64,000 nucleotides of DNA from Apricaphanius iberus (Eukaryota > Chordata > Actinopteri > Cyprinodontiformes > Aphaniidae): the NCBI GenBank assembly GCA_028564705.1, contig JAPXFQ010000113.1, positions 868,001 to 932,000 on the forward strand. The letters run 5' to 3'. Position numbers and translations under genes: made by a program. The first letter of the stretch is position 1. Every line of letters begins with the position of its first letter. The notes under the pieces are model-generated. The model did not search any database and had not been told where the DNA came from. It was given only the letters and a program-made list of their open reading frames with translations. Below, piece after piece: positions 13,359 through 53,894 of the stretch.

Positions 13359-13364
13359 TTTATT
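13359..13364 (-). terminator. distal AATAAA polyadenylation signal candidate for sulf1
   Basis: The minus strand reads TGTAAATAAAACTTTC, with an upstream TGTA element next to the hexamer. It is about 2.15 kb after the stop codon. Another AATAAA lies at 13492-13497. Confidence 0.35.
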
Positions 13365-15321
13365 TACAAATGCCTTCAATATTTGATCACAGTCATTAAA
13401 CCTGAGAACAAAAAGAACATGAGTTTGTTTGGGGTTATTATAATGTGCAGCTCATGGAGAAGTGAGGAGGCAGAGCTTCAAGTTAAAACAGTTTATTTCA
13501 GCAACAGCATCATGGCTTTCCTGAAAACCACCGTTGGTCATCAAGAAGGAAAGAAGGCAGACTGACTTTTTGTGGAATGATATTTGGAAAGCTGAATATA
13601 TCCGACATTATTCAATGGGTGGACCACAGATTTAGACCAAAATATACTGCCATGTATAACAGCACAGTATGAAAAATAGCAGTTTAAATGTTCCCATTTG
13701 CAGACGTAAAGTCATCTCAACATTTATCACCACCAGATGTGTAAAAGGCTTTGAAATACATTTTTTGTTGCAGTAGCATAATCTCACACTGAAAAAATGT
13801 AAACAAAGGTTAGATTTTTGTATTTTTATAGTGTGAAAAGCAATCTAAATTAACTCCAAACAACTTGCATAAAATGTCAGTGAAACATTAAACATAACTT
13901 TATACATATTAAGATAAGATGTGACATTGAGATCTTTTCCCAAACCACACAGTGAAGAAAAAGTACCATTCCAGTAAAAAAAAAAAGGCTACAATAGAGC
14001 ATCTTTTCCTACTCTTTACCATATTGGCAAAGCAACAATTTAGAAAATGTGGAAAAAAATTGAAATGTGACAAAGTAGGCTGGATGAGAACATCTTATCG
14101 ATGGTAACAAAGGTAAAAAAGAAAATAAAAAATCATGAGATGCCCTCTACATGCAGACCCCTCTAAAGGGCATGCCAAGATGAAGCCTTTTCTGAGCAAC
14201 TGTTGTGAGCAAAAACATGCATAATTTCCTAAATGCTACTGGACTTTACCTGGAGATGTCTGATTTGGACAGATAAGACCAAGGGTGATTTTTTTTCTTT
14301 TCTTTTAAAACAAACCTTCCAATTGTGTTTGGATGAAACAAACGATAAATATGAGAAAAACCTCCAAATGACCACTATGTGTTGAGTCTGTGATGATGTG
14401 GGAATGTTTCTCTTCCAAAAACCCTGGGAAGCTTGTTAGAGGGCACAGGAACACTGACTCTGAAAATCTAGAACATTTGAAATATAAAATCTGTGATGTC
14501 TGACAGAAAAGTGGAGCCATCATTGGTGTTAAATTAAAAGAAAATCGGATTTTTCTAACTTTTTAAAAATGAAATTATGCTACTGCAATTTATTTTAAAG
14601 TTTGTTTAGTTTTGAATACCTTGTACCCAGGGTTACGTATAAATGTGAAGGGGGCTGTAACTCTGGATGATCAGAGAACATCATCATGCACAACATTAGT
14701 AATTATTGACATCTCTGACGCAACATCAGTAAACATTTTCCACCTCTTGGTGATCGTGTAAGCATTTTCTTGTGATTAATCAGATTAACATTTCTGTAAA
14801 TTATCATGGCGTTCAAACTGCAGAGGGAAAAATATCCCTGGCATTAAAAAACTGCAGAGCTTTGCTGGTTTTGTCTATAAATTTTTACTGCAGCTGAGTA
14901 ATTAAAGCTACATGAATCCAGTCTAAAGTAAATGCTTTCATGATTGTCTGAACTGAAATTACTGCCACATTCAAGACAAATGCTAACAGCTAACATCCAC
15001 AATTAACTAACCACCTTTTGTTGAGGTCGACTTTTGTTTTAATTAATTAATTCTGAGGTCATAATGGAAACCCATTTATATATTGATGAGGTGAACCATG
15101 ATGTGGGCTAACAAAGTTCTCAGAAAGGTCTGTTATTGGGCAGAAAACCAGAGTGACTAATTAACCATTCAGCTGCAGAGATGGTTTCACCACCCACTGT
15201 TTTTATAGAAAAAAAACCCAAAACATTAAATATGCATAAACAATATTCAGCCCTTCTGTATGAAAATGATCTTCTTGAATACCAACCTCAATTTGGCTGC
15301 ATTAAGGCTTTCATATATATA

Positions 15322-15327
15322 TTTATT
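15322..15327 (-). terminator. proximal AATAAA polyadenylation signal candidate for sulf1
   Basis: AATAAA on the minus strand, about 190 nt after the stop codon. It lies in an AT-rich stretch, so a chance match is possible. Confidence 0.35.
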
Positions 15328-15515
15328 ATACACACATTTATCAGTAACGCTGTTAACTAATAAATGTTGGCAACAGTAAAAAAATAACTTTATGACTCAT
15401 CGTATAAATCTGACTTGACTGAGGCGGCACAGCTCACCGATCCTCCTGCTCAGCTCATCTTCTAACGAGTGTCTGTAGCAAATCTGTGGCAGGTTTACCG
15501 GACCACCCATCTGCC

Positions 15516-44474
<28,959 letters not shown>

Positions 44475-44520
44475 GGTATCCAAGTGAACCAGGTAGCTGG
44501 ATGACTTTATGGAAGAATCA

Positions 44521-47500
44521 CTGAAGAGATAGGAGGGAGGAGAGGACGGGCAAGGGCGTTCACTCACACCTTAGTAGATGTTGAGGGCCTAGTTGACAGA
44601 GATGAAAGAATGAAAAACATGTTAAAACAAGGATAAATGAAACATCGTCTTGTGAAGTGATCAGCAAAAAGATGGAAAAAGTTTTAATCTTTTTACAAAT
44701 CAAACCTAAATAATAGCTTAGCCATAAAAACATAAGGGACCAATTCATTGATAAATAGCCCTTAAAAGCCCTAAAAAAATACTCAAACAGTTCAAGCAGG
44801 CACACCAACAACCTTGACCTGAACTACATAAGCTGTGGAGGTCCAGACAAGCAAAGCCCAATGAAGACAGAGTACGGGTTCTCCTTTTCTTCAAAAAAAA
44901 ATCCTTGAACTTTCTCTCCCTCTTTAGACAACCTCACAAACGGAAACTCTTTATACCAACTGCAGAGCTGTTGTTCAGCTACATGCACAGAGATTACATG
45001 ATTGGCTGCCCGAACTCAAATACCCACAGATGCTCTTTGGTTACAGCCAATCAGAGCCCACCTTCCACCTGTCACTCAACAGTCAGACTCACCACCCCTC
45101 CAAAACCCCCAACTCTCCAACCACTGAGTCATGCATGACAGACTTCTGGTGGGGGGAGGGAATTCTGGCACAAGAGGCGGAGTAAATGGTTCCACCACAT
45201 TAACTCCAGTGGCTTTGTCGCCAATCACAGATGACCACTGAGTCATCAAAACATGCTGGTTCTCAAAAATTCAGGCTTGACTATACACAGTTATATTGGA
45301 ATAGTAATCAATCAAGAATCAAAAATTAAAATGGATAAATAACAATTGTAAATTATTTAATTATCTATCATCTAATCCTTGGAAAGTACTACAAAAACAG
45401 ATATGAAGATTATACCAATTAGCAGGTAATTTTCAGTGCTGGTAGTACATAAATATAATGGCTTGTGGCTGTGAAATGAACCATTGCACTATGGCAATGA
45501 GTACTTCATTAATGCTTGATGAAAAATGCCTCCTGGATAGCTGTCCTGCTGTGTGTGACCACACTGCTCCTCATTTTGAGTTAATAGCCTAAAAACAAAT
45601 GGAAAGTCTATCAGGGGAGGTGACGCCCTCCTCTTTGTCACTCTAACCAAATGATCATCAATGGGATATAAAAGGAAGGTCCTCTGGATCAATGTTATAG
45701 GGGTAAAATGCCAGCCACTTCTGTCTTTAACGCCACAATTTGATAAAAAAATGTATTCCATCACAGAAAATGGGATTAATATATCATTGTACAAAGTGTA
45801 CACATACATATCAACAAATTCATTTATCATCTTAAAGTTCATTTATTTTACTAAATCAATTTTTAAAAGCAAGCTCGTATAAGACAGTTATATTTAATCA
45901 TTTCAAAGGTTTATTTTGTTGTTGTTAAGTTGCTTGCAGTAAGTAGAAATCTAAACTGTTTCCCAGAAAATGTTAATATTACAAAATCCGAATATTTTTT
46001 CTATAGGTAAGCTGCAAAAGCAGTGGACTGTTAAGACTATTGGACGAAGCCGAAATAGTGGAAAATTAAGTGGAAAGTAATAGTCCTATGGTAGAAAAAG
46101 TTGATAAGAAACAGGAACCTTGATAAAATGATAAAGTAATGTCCATTTAGGGGTTAAAGTGAGGTCACAAAGTCAAAATGCGGACTGCAACTGCAAATTT
46201 CAAATGCTACCACAGGTAGATGTGTCCATGGACAACTGTCACATTCCTTTTGTTAAGCCTCTCTCTTCAGAAACAGCAGAACTGTTTAACATGGTTAATG
46301 TGGGAAGCAAAACTGAACAGGACTGGGAAGAAAAATTACAATAAAAACAAAAACAAACAAAAAAGCACTCAGAGAGTGCAGACCTTTGACAAGTCAGCTA
46401 AGCCCCCCCCCCCCCCAGACACATTACAGATATTTCTTAAAAAGTTAATGAACATCCACAAACAACTTTTTGAGTTAGGCTGCTAACTAACAGACAAAAA
46501 ATTGCCTGAATGGTGGAGGTAACAACTCTTTCATACTGAAAAAAAGTTACTTTTGAGTTATTTTTCTCCTCCTTGGTGGACGTAATTATGGATAACCCAA
46601 GGCAAATGCACAGTACTGGCTAAGGTGACAGGTTAAACACGCATCTTAACAAAAAGACGCTTTGCCAAGTGATGCTTCAGACAGATGCTCCTCCCAAAAT
46701 CATGACCTATCATGCCATCAGAAAACAACAAATAGGTGAGAAAAGTAGTTTTCAATGACCTAGATCTGGTGGTGTTTATCTTTCACTTCTCTTGTCAGAT
46801 CTTAGACATGATAAGCAGACTTTAAACAGTGCGTTACTGTTCTGATTTCTGTTTCAGATGAGCTGTGTCTAAGCAAGCCAGTTATCGTGACAGCTCTGTA
46901 CAAACATTGGCGCCATTTGGCCAAACACCCCCCCCCCAAAGTGCAGGGTGGTGGAACGGACAGGACCTTACACAAACTACTCCACAAACATATGCTGACA
47001 CTAAAATGATACCCACACACACCGGCTTTTCTCCCAGAAAAACAATATCCCTTGCTGTTTGGGTCCAAGTCCTCTTACACGGGAAAGCTTCCCAGAAACA
47101 ATAGACACAACTAATCTCTGGAGAAAACTCAAGGCTCTATTTTGGTCAGGTTATGGACGACTGGAAATCAGCTGTAAGCCAGTCAGCCAGCCATTGTAAT
47201 CTTAGCACCCAGCAACAGTTCAGTTTTAGATACCAGTGAGTCTCACAAATGATACATTGCTACTGCTAAAAAACGGTCCATTGTGCTGTCTAATTCAAAT
47301 CTTTAGGTGTTGATGAAGTTAGCTATACAGTTCATTCAAAATCTAGTGTTTAAAGTGGCTGAGATACTAAAACTAATCTAGCGCAACACAGACAAATCAA
47401 GGCTTAAGTGTGAGAGATATGGAGTATTATGATTACTTACCTTTTACATTGCAATCTTTGATGTTTGTTTTCATTAAAAAGGAGATTTCAAGGAGCTGAT

Positions 47501-49850
47501 AACCTTATTTATGGTAATGTGAACGTTTCAACTTAGCACACAAACCTCATGTTAATATGGTATACAATCAGTATAGTTTTTTTTTTTCAACAATTCATTT
47601 CGAGGTGCAAACTATATGTCCTACCAGGAGCTGAAAAACAACCATATCATCTGCAACTATCTCAAAGCAAACTAATGAGAAACAGTTCGGTCAAATCAAT
47701 TAGCTCAAACATTACAATAGCATAAAAAGAAAGGTATGCTGTAGCAAATGCAGCACGTGATTCAAGTGATCTTTTTAAATCTTACTTTAGTGAAATGTTG
47801 CACTTGAAATTCATAATCAGATTATCCTAATGCTTTTCATAAGAACTGACAAGCACATAGGCCCAAAATTGCCAAGATAAAAATACTTGAAGGCAACAAA
47901 AAGAAATACGTAAAAAAACAATCCAGACAGACATTTTTACGTGAACAATTTTTAAACCTGATTTTTGTAGGAGGAGAGGTCTAAAGGTTCAAGATCTGGG
48001 ACGTAGAAGGGTAATTTTTGGAGGTTAATTGATTTAAATTTTTTTTATTCTAGAAAACAAAATGAGTCAGTTCTCATGTTTGCTGTATTTAGTCCAGTTT
48101 AATTAATAGATTTTCATATACCTCCTGCTGAATAAAAGTTGCTGAATGTTTGTGCTCCAATTTTAGCACAAAAAGTTTGATTTGTTTATAAAAAGACTAA
48201 TAGTTTATACTATACCAAGAATTTGTAATGTTAAGACTTTGATGGTAGCTAAAAGTTTTACTATTCTTGCACTAAGGTCAGGAGCTGAACAAAACCATTC
48301 CCTGGGCTACAAATAGCCTCTGGGCCACACTCTAGATATCTCTAAACTGAAGGATGATTGATCTCTTAGGCCCTGTGTCACAGCTTTGCTGAAAATTTCT
48401 CCTACATTTTTGAAACACATTTCAGATTTTGAGCTGGTCCTGAATCTTTTGTCCTACGCTTGTATTATCTGATAATTTAACCACAAACTATGCAATATGC
48501 TGTCATAGTTGAGTACAATAACTCGACAAATGAGCAGTTAAAAGCAGCTTAAGTCCAAAGAAGTTTTAAAAGACCTTGATAAGGCTCAGAGAACTGTTAG
48601 TCAAAATGTCTGTAAAAGCTTCTAATTAAGTTGGACTCCTTTGAAGCAAACCATAATGATGGCTGAATACCCCAGAAGAGTCAACAAGCAATAAGTAGAG
48701 AAGCAAGAGCATCCAGTGTTGAGCACCGAATTTTGTATTCAGGACAAACAAGCACTTTAACAACTGTAAATGTAAATACAAATGTGAGTAAATATTGGAA
48801 ATTATAAAGGTTAATGTTCTGAATTTTTTCTTAATCTTGCTGCTGAAACTTCTTTAATCTACAGTGTGTTTTATGTTGCTAAACCCTCAAAACATCAATA
48901 AAAAAACTACATTTTTGAGCTTTTCATTTTGAATAAGTCGTGATTACATCATCTAGGACTGAACAGACAAAGCATCTTTTTTTCTGGACAGCAACAGAGC
49001 ACTAGGGAGCACATTATTTCTTTGTTTTGAAGGATTAGCTGTAATGACCCTTTAAATAAGGCCTGTACAGTACTTTTCAGGGCTAGAACATGAGAGGATG
49101 GATAGGAGGAACATAATGGTCAGGGGTTCAAAGGAATGAAACAACAAGGCCACTATGTTGTTTTCAGGCACACAGCTGCCAGATGCTTAAAAGATGTGCA
49201 ATTTTCAGATTAATGGATATCAACACTAGGAGTTTGATCACACATCAACACCCAGCTAATATTTTCTTCCATGATAGCTGCATTTTTTCCTATTTTCGGT
49301 TTTGAGGAAAATAGCTATCGCACATTTTTGTTGCGGGAAAATTGAGTTCTGCTAAGTAATTTGCTCTGAATAGGTCTGCAACTTCTCTTTCTCGCACTTA
49401 TAGATGAAAATAATAAAGCCATGGTTTATATAAACATGCTGGGCAGCCATACTTGTCTAGTTGGCAGTTGTACCCACCAGTCATGGGCCTCAAACCACAC
49501 ACTCTGCTGCGCTCTGACCCTCTTCCGACCCCAGTGGTGATACGGCTTTGATGGTGGCTTGTTTAACCTAACCTCAGCAACCAGAGGCTAGCCACACACA
49601 GGGGTTAAAAGGGGAAAATGAATGGAAAGGGTTCAATACAGAGGTATAACATCTTGTAAAAGATCTGTGTGTGATTGGTCAGCATTTTCCTTCCAAAAAT
49701 GACAAACAGGTGATGTCTGGCTTAGCTTCTATGCAGACAACAGTGACAAGCTGTACTTTTATTAGCTGCCAGTGAAAAACAGCAGAACAAACATGAAAGA
49801 GTTCCAGTATAAAAGCAAAGAATAAATGACATGCAACATGTTCATCCACT
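44521..49850. other. sequence upstream of the sulf1 start; no gene supported
   Basis: Besides the candidate promoter near 45 kb, I see no supported exon. Poly-C tracts lie at 46403-46416 and about 46928-46937. Confidence 0.4.
44950..45005 (-). promoter_or_regulatory. candidate TATA plus CCAAT promoter upstream of sulf1 coding exon
   Basis: The minus strand carries GGTATAAAGAG (TATAAA at about 44955-44950). A GCAGCCAATCATG CCAAT box lies about 50 bp further upstream (45005-45001). The spacing is typical of a vertebrate core promoter pointing toward sulf1. A transcript starting near 44920 could splice from CAG|GTCAAG near 44820 to the acceptor at 44521. This is inference only. sulf1 may instead start further upstream or outside the window. 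Confidence 0.3.
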
Positions 49851-49854
49851 AGAG

Positions 49855-50760
49855 CAGTGTTTCTCAACAGGGGGTCCGCGAACTCTAGAGGTCTCTGGTG
49901 GTATTGCAAGGGGTCCTTGAAAATTATTATTAACTGTTATTTTACTCAGATGTGATGAGACCTTTATCTAACTAAACTACCGAAGGTAACATGACCTTCT
50001 TGTTCACTTTTATACTGATAATTACAGTGAAAGTAATTGCATTAAAAAAGTGAAACTTCTATATTAGATTAATTCATTACACGCAGACTGATATATTTTA
50101 AATGCTCTTTCATTTAATTTTCATGATTATTGCTGACAATTAATGAAAGCCCCAAATGCAGAATCTCAGAAAACTAGAATTAAATTATTGTGAAAATGTT
50201 AAAATATTGAAGACACCTGTTGCCACACTCTAATCAGCTCATAATTAATCATCTCTGACACACATAAAGACCAAACAAGGAAACAGAGTTCAACTAGGAA
50301 GAGGAATCATAACAGCTGTTGCTGCTATTTAACCCAGTTTATAGAAAAACATGAGTGGGAGAAAAGTTAAAGTGTCTTACTAATGCTTATGTAACCATGT
50401 GTTGCTTAAATGATAAAATATCACAAAAAGCTTCACAATGTTAGAACACAAAAGATTAAAAGATGATTCAAAAGACTAAAAGACTTAAACATTTAAAGCC
50501 AATGATAGGCATGTCTGAATAACAAACAATATGTTGACACAGTATGGTCTGTTTGCTTCACCCGATGGACACATTCCAGGGAGATACAAATAGAAGTGAA
50601 AATTCAATTTTTTTACATATATATTTCTGCGAGCTAATGTTTTAAAATCGGTTTCATAAAAGTTTTTGAAAACTACTGTATAAATATACAGTAGGGGGGG
50701 TGGGGGGTCCTCAGAGTTCATCGAAACAATGTAAGAGGTCCACAACCCCAGAAAGGTTGA
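49855..50760. mobile_element. hAT-like element remnant
   Basis: It starts CAGTGTTTCTCAACAGGGGG and ends with a GGGTCC...CCACAACCCCAGAAAGGTTG segment, complementary in style to the left side (GGTCCGCGAACTC). No coding capacity. A clean target duplication was not found. Confidence 0.55.
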
Positions 50761-52915
50761 TTCAAATTATTGGGGAAACAAGATTATTTTTTATCTAATA
50801 GCACTTTTAATTTTACAGGCTTTGAATTGATAATAAGAAGTAGAGGTATAGGTTAAATGAGAAATCAGCAAAAACTTGAGTTGGTCACAAAATGTGGCCA
50901 GGTGGTCATAAACTAAAAAATCCAATCGATTCTGATTAGTGAACATCTCATACCAAAGAGCTATTATGTGGCAGTAGAAACACTCTTCTGACTGGTTTTA
51001 GCATCAATGGAGTGTTAAAATTAAGTTACAGGCAGCAACAATGTAAACAGCAACTCAAAGGAAAACTGCATTCTCAATATATCAAGACATTCTGCAGAGT
51101 TCAGTCAGGCTGAGTGAGAGAGCAAGACTTTGGCTGATAACATGAAGGTTGAACTAATTACAGCTAAGTTGTTCTGCTTTATCATGTCAAACTATTATGA
51201 GATGTTAGCAGCCTTTTGAAAATCTCAAGCTAAGGTAAGGCTCTACATACTCTTGGGTATACATGGACACTGCTTATTTAGTAAAGCTAGGTGCTCGAAT
51301 ATGAGCTGACCACTAATATAAGAGGTTGAAGCAAGATTAAAATGCCAATTTGGCAATCATGTTGTCTTTGTTTTAACATATTACCTCTCTGACAGTGTGA
51401 TAGTGTGTTACTATTAAGTCTAGCTATATATTAAAGTACCTCATATTTCCACTTATTCTTGTTAACGTTGCTTACCCTATCCAATTAGTACTAAAAAGAA
51501 CCAGAATGCAAGCCTAATGGCATAGTTTAAATTCTACAGACCATTCAGCAATAAGCTGTGGAACTAGCAACAATACAGGTCATTCTTATATTATACAAGA
51601 GTGGAGGAAAGCAGAAAAAAAACATGTAGTAGTAATTTGCAAGTGGAGCTTAGAAACATTACAGATAAGATAAAGCAGAGGACCATTTTTAGTTTTGCTT
51701 CAACCTTGCAAGATTTTGGTGCAGCTTGAGAAGTCCCTTTCCAAGAAGAAAAATTAGGCGTTAAATTAATATAGAAGTTTTTTCAAATATTTCTCTAATC
51801 TGATGGAATTCAGCTGGTCTGCTGCCACGAGGACTCGTGGGGGCTTTTTACACTGAGGAGGGCCTGTGTCAGGACCCGCTGTGCCCAGCTAGCCAAGGGT
51901 AGCACATTGTACCCACCAAGACCTGTCTGTTAGCCACACGAACGACTGACTGAAGGGAGGCTCTGTCTCTCTGCGCACTCATTTGGCTGCAGCAAGGTAC
52001 TGGGAAAATAACCCAAACCTAGCTGTTTTCAGACTCTTAACTCCACTGATTTGCTTGACCAAAACGTATTCAAGATTTATGACTAAATTCCAGCCGGTAA
52101 ACAAAATACAAGATTCTCCCGCCCCCCACCACCACAAGGTTTATGGCTACACAACTCTTTTCTTTGACAGGTAACGTCCTAACAATGTAAAGCTATAGAA
52201 TTTAGATGTTGGAGCTTCCCACTGACTGGTGTGCGGTGGGTTTGTGGTTCAACGGAGGCCACTTTAATGAAGAAGAATGGCCTCAATTCAGTGAAATGTG
52301 AACCTGTAGTGAGTGCATTCACAGCCATTAGTCTGAGCCCTCATGTTTCTTTAAGTCCTAGTAAGAAACTCTTTGTAGTGCCATAGCTGCCAGGCTTCTA
52401 CATCAACATAATAACTGCATCTTAATGTATAATTAAATGGATCCTAGTATAAAATACTTCAAAGTGGAAATGACTTGTACAGCAACAGGCAGCCTGTTTA
52501 GAAATCATACGACATTTTATGTACTGTAAGAAAGAAATGATTAAAAAAATCATGAGTCCTCATAGAAATGAAACGGGGTTGTATTTATTTGTCTGCGGGT
52601 GTGTTCTTTCAGCTTGCAAGTGGCATGTGTTTAAACTGAACCAAGCACAAACTTTGTTTAGTTCTATCTGTCTAAGCAATAAGGTTGTGCTGGAAAGAAT
52701 GAATGACTGGACTGAGTGTTGTTCAGTAAAGCTGGAAACACTTGGATGCATCCGTTCTGTTAAAGACATTCACAGAAACCCTGAAATTTAAGGTCAAGAT
52801 CAAAGTTGGCAATGTAACTGAATGACGGTGAACAAGTTATGATGTAAGACGCATATACTTCTCGGCAAAAACCATGAACTCAACATCCTAGAACAATTTT
52901 TTGAATTACATAAAG
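50761..52915. other. no gene recognised
   Basis: About 2.1 kb without a supported exon, RNA gene or transposon end. Confidence 0.4.
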
Positions 52916-52928
52916 CTATGGAAGATAT
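52916..52928. repeat. target-site duplication of nqo1 retrocopy, tail side
   Basis: CTATGGAAGATAT, identical to 53882-53894. Confidence 0.9.
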
Positions 52929-52974
52929 ATATATATTTTTTTTTATTTTTATTTTTTTTTCTGATTAAAGCAGC

Positions 52975-52980
52975 TTTATT
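52975..52980 (-). terminator. polyadenylation signal carried by the nqo1 retrocopy
   Basis: AATAAA on the minus strand (context GCAAATAAAGCTGC), 14 nt before the A-tract that begins at 52960. It lies 27 nt after the stop codon, so the copied mRNA had a short 3' UTR. Confidence 0.88.
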
Positions 52981-53007
52981 TGCATAATCACTCAAGACAA
53001 CATCTCA

Positions 53008-53820
53008 TCAGCATCCAGCCTTCATCTGGCTGTGAGGGGGCAGTGGCTTGTTGATGTGGGTGCCCACTGTAAGACCAAACTCCTTGCTGGCATGCTTCTC
53101 ATGGACATCAGGTTTCAACTGGAAAGCCTTCTCGTCAAAGCAGTCCAAGGGAATGAAAGACAAAGGCTTTTCCTCCAGGAGGCCTTGCAGTCGTGTGCGC
53201 CAACTCTCCAGCATGCATTTGCGATATTCAGCAGAACTATAAGCAGGAGCCCAGAAGATCTGAGGGGCCAGAACCTGGAAGCCACAGTAGTGCAGGATGC
53301 CGTTCTGTAGTGGCCAAAGTGTTACATTCATGTCCCCATTAACACCAGTTGGACTGAACATGGACTCCAGAGACCCAGTGGTAAAGGACAGGATGGCTTT
53401 CTTGTCCTTAAAGACTCCCTGACTGTAGCATTTCTCTCGTGAAAAAGCAAAGCCATTGGTGAGCACCCGGTCGATCCAGCCCTTCATGATTGCAGGAACA
53501 CTGAACCAGTACATGGGAAACTGAAAGATGATTAGATCTGCCGCAGTGAGTTTAGATTGCTCCTTTGTGAGGTCATCCGACAGTTTTCCTTGCTCCCATG
53601 CAAGTTTAGTCTCCTCCAGGTAACAGAAGTTCTCAGCATTCTTCACTTCCCCTTTTATGTCCTCAGCTGTAGCAGTGGCTTTAAAACTCATGGCATACAA
53701 ATCAGACACTTCCACGGTGCAGCCTTGAGTACTCAAAACCTCCACGGCAGCATTTTTGGCCACAGCATTGAATGATCCAGAGCTCTGGTGAGCGTACACA
53801 ATCAGCACTTTCTTTGCCAT
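53008..53820 (-). CDS. nqo1-like retrogene: intact intronless NAD(P)H quinone dehydrogenase
   Basis: A 270-residue open frame covers the whole NQO1 length (human 274), including the C-terminal region that NQO2 lacks (FGLTVGTHINK). NQO1 is a cytosolic FAD homodimer that reduces quinones by two electrons. Seen: FAD-site VYAHQSSGSFN, IFQFPMYWFSVPA and TTGSLESMFSPTGVNGDMN. Key positions differ from human NQO1: Phe126 for Tyr, Arg128 for Tyr, Phe155 for Tyr and Asn161 for His. NQO2 also has Phe126 and Asn161. NQO1 genes normally have about six exons. This copy has none of those introns, ends with a polyadenylation signal and A-tract, and has target-site duplications, so it is a retrocopy. The frame has no stop or frameshift, so it is either young or under selection. 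Expression is unknown. Confidence 0.9.
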   Translation of the reverse strand: MAKKVLIVYAHQSSGSFNAVAKNAAVEVLSTQGCTVEVSDLYAMSFKATATAEDIKGEVKNAENFCYLEETKLAWEQGKLSDDLTKEQSKLTAADLIIFQFPMYWFSVPAIMKGWIDRVLTNGFAFSREKCYSQGVFKDKKAILSFTTGSLESMFSPTGVNGDMNVTLWPLQNGILHYCGFQVLAPQIFWAPAYSSAEYRKCMLESWRTRLQGLLEEKPLSFIPLDCFDEKAFQLKPDVHEKHASKEFGLTVGTHINKPLPPHSQMKAGC

Positions 53821-53881
53821 TTGAAAACAGGAACTTCAACACTGTGGCACCACCAAATGAACTGGAATGACCCACTATCTT

Positions 53882-53894
53882 CTATGGAAGATAT
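53882..53894. repeat. target-site duplication of nqo1 retrocopy, 5' side
   Basis: CTATGGAAGATAT, identical to 52916-52928. It marks the 5' end of the retroposed copy at 53881. Confidence 0.9.

Larger units (their letters stand above)
13000..15515 (-). other. sulf1: probable sulf1 3' UTR
   Basis: No coding frame or recognised transposon lies downstream of the sulf1 stop codon for about 2.5 kb. Two candidate polyadenylation signals are annotated separately. Vertebrate SULF1 transcripts have long 3' UTRs, so the distal site at about 13.36 kb is plausible. The real cleavage site cannot be set from sequence alone. Confidence 0.45.
52929..53881 (-). mobile_element. whole retroposed nqo1 mRNA copy (5' UTR to A-tail)
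   Basis: The inserted segment lies between two identical 13-bp repeats. It contains 61 nt of 5' UTR, the coding frame, a 47-nt 3' UTR with AATAAA, and a 25-nt A-rich tail (52936-52960, A-runs broken by two T). This is the structure left by LINE-driven reverse transcription of a spliced, polyadenylated mRNA. Confidence 0.9.

Noticed and set aside
44567..44580. Possible upstream start for sulf1 at 44567 and a 19-nt micro-exon between about 44592 and 44572
   Set aside because: The longer frame crosses a strong acceptor at 44521 and lacks a signal peptide. The AG...GTGTGAGTG micro-exon has splice-like ends but is too short to support without transcripts.
53032..53310. Plus-strand open frames opposite nqo1
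   Set aside because: Shadows of the nqo1 coding frame, which is clearly recognisable on the minus strand.
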